Positions 6,614-11,355 of a stretch of 11,355 bases of DNA are shown piece by piece (the first letter of the stretch is position 1; each line of letters opens with the position of its first letter). The stretch lies in NCBI GenBank assembly GCA_002440825.1, contig DJVH01000113.1, positions 1 through 11,355 on the forward strand, written 5' to 3'. The notes under the pieces were generated by a model. It was not told where the DNA came from. It searched no databases and was given only the letters and a program-made list of their open reading frames with translations. The translations under genes were made by a program, and so were the position numbers. Origin of the DNA: Bacteriovoracaceae bacterium UBA6261 (lineage in GTDB: Bacteria > Bdellovibrionota > Bacteriovoracia > Bacteriovoracales > Bacteriovoracaceae).

Positions 6614-7781
6614 AATATTTTTCTTTTAAAACCTGCGCGAGCAACCAATAAGCATCCGGGGATGGGTGACCATCGACGGGAAGACTTAAATTCATATTTC
6701 CGCCAAAAGTTTTGTCCCGTTTATAGAGTAATTTCTCGAAATAAAGAACTTCAAATCCATTGGATTCAGCCGCCTGTTTCAGATCTGCTGTGTTGTAATG
6801 AGATGTGTATAAAACGAGAATTTTTTTCTCAAATTGTTTTCCCGTTTGTTCCATGATGGCCAATGGCAAGTTCAGCAATTTTATAAAAAGTTCATAATGA
6901 TCTTTGGTATAAACTTTTGGCAGCTCAAGATTAAAAGATTTAGTGAGGGCAAGGCCGGCCAGCCCATTGATTATCTTTCTCTTAAAGCGATTGCTGTTGT
7001 TGAAAAATCCATGGAAGACTAATTCGCCATCATCGAGAGTATATTCAGCTTTGGCATTTATATAAGTGAGTGAATAAGCAGTTGTAGGATAAACCAGTCG
7101 TTGCATCTGAGCGTCGTTGTATAGCCAGATAAACACGCCTTTTTGTTCTTTGATTGGAAAGAAAAATTGAGAATCGAGCGTCGCCCGATAAGCAAAGTCA
7201 TTGGCGCTGTCCCCGCTGATGCCATAGTTATAAACAAATCGATCTGCTGATAGGAGTGATGCCAGTTGGGACGGATAATCTTGTCCCTGATCCACACCTT
7301 CTCCGAAGGTATAAGAATCTCCAGCGGCCAGAACAAAGGATGTGGTTTGAGTTTTACTATCCTGATTTTCGACAACTCTTTTATCCAAAGGATTCAAGCG
7401 ATAAAGAACATTATAAACTTCCTTTGAGGTTCCTTTGATTTTTTTAATAAATCGCGAGCTTCGAATAAATCCATCTTTCGACCAGGACCATTGCCTGTTT
7501 TTTTCAGGACTCTGGTCTATATCACCGTAGGAATATCCTTCGAGAGAGCTATTCTCGGCAAGCTTAAGTGAAGCGGGGGGCATTTTGAAGGAAGATTGTC
7601 CAAATTCATCGGAAAGTTCTTTTTGGTTCATCTCCTGTTTTTGAAAACGTGAAGCCATAACGGAGTTGTAACTTTCAGGCTTAAAAAAATGCGCTCCGGA
7701 CAATTGGCAAAAAAGCTCAAGGAGAACGAGCAACAAGAGCAAGCCGATGACATTAAAAAGAACGAGTTTGAAAACCTTCAT
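6606..7781 (-). CDS. Membrane-anchored SGNH/GDSL hydrolase-like protein
   Basis: The 391 aa begin with one strong membrane segment (about 4-25), which should anchor a large periplasmic domain. SGNH blocks are visible: GDSYTFGEGV (154-163, nucleophile Ser156), YGISGDSANDF (186-196) for block II, Asn222 in LYND for block III, and DGHPSPDAY (370-378) with Asp370/His372 for block V. Such enzymes add or remove acyl groups on sugars or lipids; here the substrate is unknown. Its location beside a GT-C-like membrane protein and a second SGNH protein suggests glycan modification in the envelope. The gene is convergent with psd and overlaps its end by 8 bp. The ATG at 7781 has no clear Shine-Dalgarno, and a TAGACT element lies 6 nt upstream of it. 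Confidence 0.72.
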   Translation of the reverse strand: MKVFKLVLFNVIGLLLLLVLLELFCQLSGAHFFKPESYNSVMASRFQKQEMNQKELSDEFGQSSFKMPPASLKLAENSSLEGYSYGDIDQSPEKNRQWSWSKDGFIRSSRFIKKIKGTSKEVYNVLYRLNPLDKRVVENQDSKTQTTSFVLAAGDSYTFGEGVDQGQDYPSQLASLLSADRFVYNYGISGDSANDFAYRATLDSQFFFPIKEQKGVFIWLYNDAQMQRLVYPTTAYSLTYINAKAEYTLDDGELVFHGFFNNSNRFKRKIINGLAGLALTKSFNLELPKVYTKDHYELFIKLLNLPLAIMEQTGKQFEKKILVLYTSHYNTADLKQAAESNGFEVLYFEKLLYKRDKTFGGNMNLSLPVDGHPSPDAYWLLAQVLKEKYFN

Positions 7782-7787
7782 TCTTAA

Positions 7788-7816
7788 AGTCTAAAGCAAA
7801 TTTGCCTGAAAGAAAA
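7788..7816 (-). promoter_or_regulatory. Weak candidate promoter for the anchored SGNH gene
   Basis: On the minus strand TAGACT (7788-7793) ends 6 nt before the ATG, with TTTTCT (7811-7816) 17 bp upstream as a poor -35. If it is real, transcription would start at the ATG, as predicted for btuF. The 55-bp divergent gap offers little else. Confidence 0.25.
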
Positions 7817-7836
7817 AATTTTGCGAACATTTTTGT

Positions 7837-9144
7837 ATGAAAAAAGAATTTCAAATTCAAAGATTGTCTCTGTTGTTTTTCGGTGCGTTTTTATTTCTCT
7901 TTGTGGTTCTGGGATTGCAGGCTATTGCTGTCACCGATGATTATTGGCTCGCGACTTATGTTTTAAAAAGGGGACAACCGTTTCTGTCTCCCTTTACCTG
8001 GGCTGTCGATCAATATTTATTCTGGTCAGGACAGATTATAAATCATTTTCTACAAGGTGTTTTTGCCTTCAGGCCGTTGCAGACAAACTTTGCCAGCACA
8101 ATCCACGCCCTTGTGTTTGTAACTTCCACTCTGGTCTGGGCCCTAAGGTTTTATAAAAATTTTGAAGAAGATCGATTAAACAGACTCTCGTTTGGTGCTC
8201 TTTTAATGATGGGAATTTTGATTTGCAGCTTTTCATTGCTTGGAGAGTCTATCTTCCTGGCTGCTTCCACAATGGTCTGGTCCTATTCTTTCTTTATGCT
8301 CGCTTGCGCCATCTTTTCATCAGATTTGTTTTCAAAATATCACTGGCTTCGCTATCTTGTTTTCTTTTGTGCCGGCAATTCAGCTGATTCTTTGCTCATT
8401 CCTCTTATCATTTTGTTCATGCTGAATAAGAATCCTGAGCGATTCCCTGCCTGGAAAAAATATTTCATTATTTTTAGTATCGGCGCTCTTCTTAATATTT
8501 TAGCCCCTTCAACAGGTGCTCATCTACTTAGCGGCCTGACAAATCTTCCATTGAATCCTGCTGATTACCTCTACCGTATGGAAAAGATAAGCTTAAAGAT
8601 CGTCGAGCTTAGTGGCTGGAGAATTTTCTTATTCTTTCCTCTCGCTTTCTTTTTTCAGGTGAGCAGTTCAATGAATCCGGCCGATTTGAAAAAGGCGACG
8701 CTTGAAAACCTTGCTTATGCTGTCGGATCAATTTTTCTTTTTCTTTTTGCCAATGGGGTTGTTGACAGCAGTTTTTATTTTACCTTTTTCATTTTTTTCA
8801 CATTAAGTCTTTTCTGGAGCCTTCAGCTTCTTAAACGAAAAATTCTGCAAATGAGAACACCAAACTGGCTCCATCATCTGGCGATTCTTGTCGGTCTGCT
8901 TGGTTGCATTGAAGTCCTGGGAACAAATTATATTGATGCAACGAGAGTCAGAGAAAGTTTTCTGTTTCAACTGTTGCAGATGGATATTCAAAGCGAAAAC
9001 CATAAACCTGTCATCGTTGAAAACCATCTTCTTCCAATGGAAAATCATTTGTTGTTCTATGAAGACATAACGAAAAACAAAGATGATATGAGCAATTTAG
9101 CCCGTAAAGAATATTACGAAGTGGAGTCTATAATTGCGAAATAA
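7837..9144 (+). CDS. Polytopic membrane protein, DUF6056/GT-C glycosyltransferase-like
   Basis: This is a hydrophobic protein of 435 aa with about nine or ten membrane segments. After the first segment comes an acidic DDYW motif (34-37), then DQYLFWSGQIINHF (58-71). This matches the layout of GT-C enzymes, where an Asp pair in the first external loop is catalytic, and resembles the DD...W-x-GR pattern of DUF6056 proteins. A soluble tail (about 360-435) ends with NLARKEYYEVESI, which is also DUF6056-like. If active, it would transfer a sugar from a polyprenyl-linked donor on the outer face of the inner membrane. Acceptor and donor are unknown. No Shine-Dalgarno precedes the ATG. It overlaps the next gene by 11 bp, so the two probably work together. 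Family membership is from memory of motifs and is moderately certain. Confidence 0.6.
   Translation: MKKEFQIQRLSLLFFGAFLFLFVVLGLQAIAVTDDYWLATYVLKRGQPFLSPFTWAVDQYLFWSGQIINHFLQGVFAFRPLQTNFASTIHALVFVTSTLVWALRFYKNFEEDRLNRLSFGALLMMGILICSFSLLGESIFLAASTMVWSYSFFMLACAIFSSDLFSKYHWLRYLVFFCAGNSADSLLIPLIILFMLNKNPERFPAWKKYFIIFSIGALLNILAPSTGAHLLSGLTNLPLNPADYLYRMEKISLKIVELSGWRIFLFFPLAFFFQVSSSMNPADLKKATLENLAYAVGSIFLFLFANGVVDSSFYFTFFIFFTLSLFWSLQLLKRKILQMRTPNWLHHLAILVGLLGCIEVLGTNYIDATRVRESFLFQLLQMDIQSENHKPVIVENHLLPMENHLLFYEDITKNKDDMSNLARKEYYEVESIIAK
9123..9126 (+). promoter_or_regulatory. Ribosome binding site that fixes a TTG start
   Basis: GGAG inside GTGGAG lies 7 nt before the TTG at 9134. No other start codon with suitable spacing is present before the hydrophobic N-terminus, so the TTG is taken as the start. 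Confidence 0.65.
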
Positions 9145-10351
9145 AAAAAAGTTCTTAGTTTTGTTGATTTCAATAACTACAGGATGGTTGCTTCTCGAAG
9201 CTACTGCGTTTTTCCTGCTGCCTTCTGATCAGCGCTCTTTAGCGCCTGAGCAGATCATGAAAAAATACCACAATGATTATCTTCAGGAGTACTCTTTAAA
9301 AACAGGATGCACCTTTGCTGAATCTCTCATTGCTCACCCGGTGCTGGGCTTTGTCCACAGAAAGGCACCTTTTATTTCTAAAAAATGCAGTCAGGTTTTC
9401 AAAGCAAATAATATTGGAGTTCTTTCAGATCGTGACCTCCCTTTTAAAAAGAGCGCGGAAGATTTTGCGATACTCGTCGTGGGCGGCTCTGTCGCTGACC
9501 ACATCGCCAATTACAAGATTGGAAGTGAGTATCAGCTTGAAAAACTCTTAAACGAAAAGTTTCTACCTCCTCATGGCAAACAATTTAAAGTTTACAATGG
9601 AGCGCTTGGAGCCTGGGCCATGCCTTCCCAGGTCAATATGCTTTTGATGTATGGCGATCGCATCGACGGAGCCATCGCTCTTGATGGCTACAATGAAGCT
9701 TTTCCTGTTCAGGAAGGTTCACGTCTGGAAAAAGTTCCGGCAGGAACGTATCTGTTGTCGTTTGCGGATCGAAACAGTCTTAAAATCCGCTATCTGAATA
9801 TGCTTTGGGCCTATCAATATGCGGTTTCACATTCTTTCCTGCGGCACTCTTATTTTTTCCCGACATTCTATAATGTGCTCACTCAGATTTATCAGAAATC
9901 GATTGTCACTCCCGAGGATATAGACGAATTCACCACGGGGAATTCAGAGGTCATCAATCTTCCAAAAGTGGAAGCCCGAAAATGGAGTGGAGAGAGCCTG
10001 GCAAAATACATGGAATCGTTTCATCAAATCGGCAGCTTTAAAAAGATCAAAACGGCCCAATTTCTCCAACCGACAAGATTCAAGGGAAAAATATTAACAG
10101 ATGAAGAGAAATCTTTTCATGAATTTATCGAGCCTCAGGTCTTCGACCTCGTCACTTCTCAATATACTCGTTTGGAAAAAGACAAATACCCAGTCAGAAG
10201 CCTGGCCGCGGTTTTTGAAAAAGAATCCGGATCGATCTATTCAGACCATATCCATTACCGCTCAGAAGGCTCTCGCTCACGCGGAAAAGACCTTGTTTGC
10301 GAGGCCATAGCCTCAGAGCTCGGCGGGCTCTGGAACCTGAAAAAACGCTAG
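9134..10351 (+). CDS. SGNH hydrolase-like envelope protein with GGS nucleophile motif
   Basis: The 405 aa open with lysines and a single membrane segment (about 7-29, signal anchor), so the main domain should face the periplasm. SGNH-like blocks are present: VVGGSVA (115-121, Ser119 in a GGS rather than GDS context), NGALGAWAMPSQ (155-166) for block II, Asn187 in LDGYNE for block III, and SDHIHY (370-375) with Asp371/His374 for block V. All catalytic positions are kept, so activity is plausible despite the changed first motif. An insert of about 180 residues separates blocks III and V. The TTG start overlaps the upstream membrane-protein gene by 11 bp, implying translational coupling. A role in acylating or deacylating a surface glycan is inferred from context. 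Confidence 0.68.
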   Translation: MRNKKKFLVLLISITTGWLLLEATAFFLLPSDQRSLAPEQIMKKYHNDYLQEYSLKTGCTFAESLIAHPVLGFVHRKAPFISKKCSQVFKANNIGVLSDRDLPFKKSAEDFAILVVGGSVADHIANYKIGSEYQLEKLLNEKFLPPHGKQFKVYNGALGAWAMPSQVNMLLMYGDRIDGAIALDGYNEAFPVQEGSRLEKVPAGTYLLSFADRNSLKIRYLNMLWAYQYAVSHSFLRHSYFFPTFYNVLTQIYQKSIVTPEDIDEFTTGNSEVINLPKVEARKWSGESLAKYMESFHQIGSFKKIKTAQFLQPTRFKGKILTDEEKSFHEFIEPQVFDLVTSQYTRLEKDKYPVRSLAAVFEKESGSIYSDHIHYRSEGSRSRGKDLVCEAIASELGGLWNLKKR

Positions 10352-10356
10352 AAAAC

Positions 10357-10393
10357 GTTCTCTAATCAAAACACGAGATTCTCTTCTGAGAAC
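10357..10393. repeat. Inverted repeat GTTCTC-N25-GAGAAC upstream of the sigma-54-like promoter
   Basis: GTTCTC (10357-10362) and GAGAAC (10388-10393) are perfect complements about 90-125 bp upstream of the predicted start at 10481. That is the usual distance for an enhancer-binding-protein site. A second short repeat, GGAG-N6-CTCC (10409-10422), lies between. The nested TTCTC-TTCT-GAGAA hairpin (10379-10392) has no T-run, so it is a poor terminator. Confidence 0.3.
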
Positions 10394-10453
10394 AATCCAC
10401 ATCTAAAGGGAGCAGGGCCTCCTCAAATTCCACGCGTTTACTCCGTTTCATTT

Positions 10454-10470
10454 TTGGCATCCGTCCTGCT
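10454..10470 (+). promoter_or_regulatory. Candidate sigma-54 (-24/-12) promoter
   Basis: TTGGCAT (10454-10460) and TGCT (10467-10470) place GG (10456-10457) and GC (10468-10469) exactly 12 bp apart, as RpoN promoters require. The -24 block matches TGGCA and the -12 block matches TGC plus the following T. The start would be near 10481, giving a 26-nt leader to the ATG at 10507. No convincing sigma-70 promoter is seen in this gap. Confidence 0.5.
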
Positions 10471-10506
10471 TTAGGGATGATTATAAAAAACCGCGAAGGG
10501 GGAACA

Positions 10507-10848
10507 ATGGATCTGCAAAAAATTGTGTTGAGTCAGTACATGCTACTAAACGAAGAACCGACTTTAAAAAATATTTCCATGGATACTGGAATTAACATCA
10601 CCAGAGTCTTCAGACTGTTCAACGGAGCTACGATGAAGCTTTCTGAATACCAGATTTTTCAACAGAGAGTTCGAGAGAAAATGGGCCTTACTGATTCGCT
10701 GGAAACGATCGCGCTTGATTGCTCATTAAAGCTCAGCGCGACTGCGATTAAAGAAATCGAAGTCATGCTCAAAAGAAAAATCGAAATATGGAAAATCAAA
10801 CAATCGGCTGAAGAAAAAACAAAGACAGCTAGCCAACTAATCGCTTAA
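10507..10848 (+). CDS. Small helix-turn-helix protein, putative regulator
   Basis: This is a 113-aa soluble protein that I do not recognise by name. Residues 19-40 (TLKNISMDTGINITRVFRLFNG) look like a Cro/CI- or LacI-style helix-turn-helix, with the turn at DTGIN and a recognition helix ITRVFRLFNG. The middle (41-62) and the C-terminal part are helical, with a highly charged stretch at 81-107 (IKEIEVMLKRKIEIWK and on) that may form a coiled coil for dimerization. The ATG at 10507 is chosen because AGGGGGA (10497-10503) lies just before it. The upstream in-frame ATG at 10477 precedes the predicted transcription start. It is followed after 16 bp by a second DNA-binding-like gene, probably co-transcribed. 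DNA binding is inferred from the fold pattern only. Confidence 0.65.
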   Translation: MDLQKIVLSQYMLLNEEPTLKNISMDTGINITRVFRLFNGATMKLSEYQIFQQRVREKMGLTDSLETIALDCSLKLSATAIKEIEVMLKRKIEIWKIKQSAEEKTKTASQLIA

Positions 10849-10864
10849 CGAAGACGAGGTAAAT

Positions 10865-11355
10865 ATGAAAGACGGACTGTTAATTATCGAAAGAATCATT
10901 GTGGAATCACTTTCAAAAAAAGAAAGAAATTTGCAGGAAATAATTATGGATACCAATCTGGACCATACTCTTCTTCTAAGCGTTCTTCCTAATCTCATAA
11001 TGAAAAACATGGTTCGCTATACAAAAGGAATTTACTCTCTTGAGAAAGAAAATTGTTTTCAGTGGCTTAATGAAATTAATCACGCCGACAATGTAAAAGA
11101 AGAAGCTAAGGAACTGTTCATTTCATTGGTTAATCAGTACTTCACAAAAAGCAATGAAAGAAAATCTTCCACGGAGCCTCAACTTAAGATACAAAAAGTA
11201 TGGTTGACCAGAGATGAGGAGGTCATCCTGCGCTCTCATATGGCGGGTCTGGAGAGTTTTTTTACTCAGGTTAAGGCCTCTAGAAAGGTAAAGCCACAGA
11301 GAGAGAAAACGTGCGAACAGAGAGTCGTTATCTGGGGATTGTCTCAGTATTCGGA
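10865..11355 (+). CDS. Winged-helix-like protein, C-terminus outside window
   Basis: At least 163 residues are open to the window edge with no stop. The ATG has GAGGT (10856-10860) 4 nt upstream. Residues 5-59 fit a winged helix: a first helix (LLIIERIIVESLS), a helix-turn-helix around LQEIIMDTNLDHTLLLSVLPNLIMKNMV, and a short wing RYTKGIYSL. A mixed linker follows (about 95-108). The C-terminal part is charged and probably helical, ending VVIWGLSQYS at the window edge. I do not recognise the family; it may be a lineage-specific transcription factor. It sits 16 bp behind the small helix-turn-helix gene and probably shares its promoter, so the two products could act as a pair. Confidence 0.62.
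   Translation, partial: MKDGLLIIERIIVESLSKKERNLQEIIMDTNLDHTLLLSVLPNLIMKNMVRYTKGIYSLEKENCFQWLNEINHADNVKEEAKELFISLVNQYFTKSNERKSSTEPQLKIQKVWLTRDEEVILRSHMAGLESFFTQVKASRKVKPQREKTCEQRVVIWGLSQYS

Noticed and set aside
6592..6620. TGAG/CTCA stem near the psd stop as a terminator
   Set aside because: The stem is only 4 bp and the T-rich stretch is interrupted and displaced.
7058..7375. Minus-strand 105-codon frame within the SGNH gene
   Set aside because: It is a same-strand frame-shifted shadow; the SGNH frame carries all catalytic motifs through this region.
10477..10506. Earlier ATG for the helix-turn-helix gene
   Set aside because: It precedes the predicted transcription start near 10481 and lacks a Shine-Dalgarno, whereas 10507 has AGGGGGA directly upstream.

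Overview
This AT-rich window comes from a Gram-negative bacterium. It encodes a TonB-dependent outer-membrane receptor, a periplasmic binding protein, an exported HtrA protease and phosphatidylserine decarboxylase. The mix of a Bacteroidetes-like BtuFCD cassette, two SGNH-type proteins beside a polytopic GT-C-like protein, and small unfamiliar helix-turn-helix regulators suggests a predatory or environmental Bdellovibrionota lineage, for example Bacteriovorax-like. That placement is an inference, not something the sequence proves.

Region 1 (1-4585) is a vitamin B12 uptake locus. A btuB-type receptor runs leftward out of the window behind a cobalamin riboswitch. The divergent btuF-btuC-btuD operon encodes a periplasmic binding protein, permease and ATPase joined by ATGA overlaps. 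The two divergent promoters share one -35 region (1802-1808). The btuF promoter places transcription start on the ATG itself, so its mRNA is probably leaderless and outside riboswitch control. Together these genes give the route from the outer membrane to the cytoplasm.

Region 2 (4566-6613) holds two divergent envelope genes. An exported single-PDZ HtrA/Deg protease reads leftward and overlaps the 3' end of btuD by 20 bp. Phosphatidylserine decarboxylase (psd) reads rightward. Their promoters interleave between 5642 and 5691.

Region 3 (6606-10351) looks like an envelope glycan-modification cluster. A membrane-anchored SGNH hydrolase-like protein reads leftward and overlaps psd by 8 bp. A polytopic DUF6056/GT-C-like membrane protein and a second, divergent SGNH-like protein (TTG start, 11-bp overlap) read rightward.

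Region 4 (10352-11355) begins with a 155-bp gap containing a good sigma-54 type -24/-12 element and an upstream inverted repeat. These precede a two-gene unit encoding a small helix-turn-helix protein and a winged-helix-like protein cut off by the window end. I found no tRNA, rRNA, CRISPR array, insertion sequence or phage gene. Intergenic gaps are short throughout; none exceeds 300 bases.
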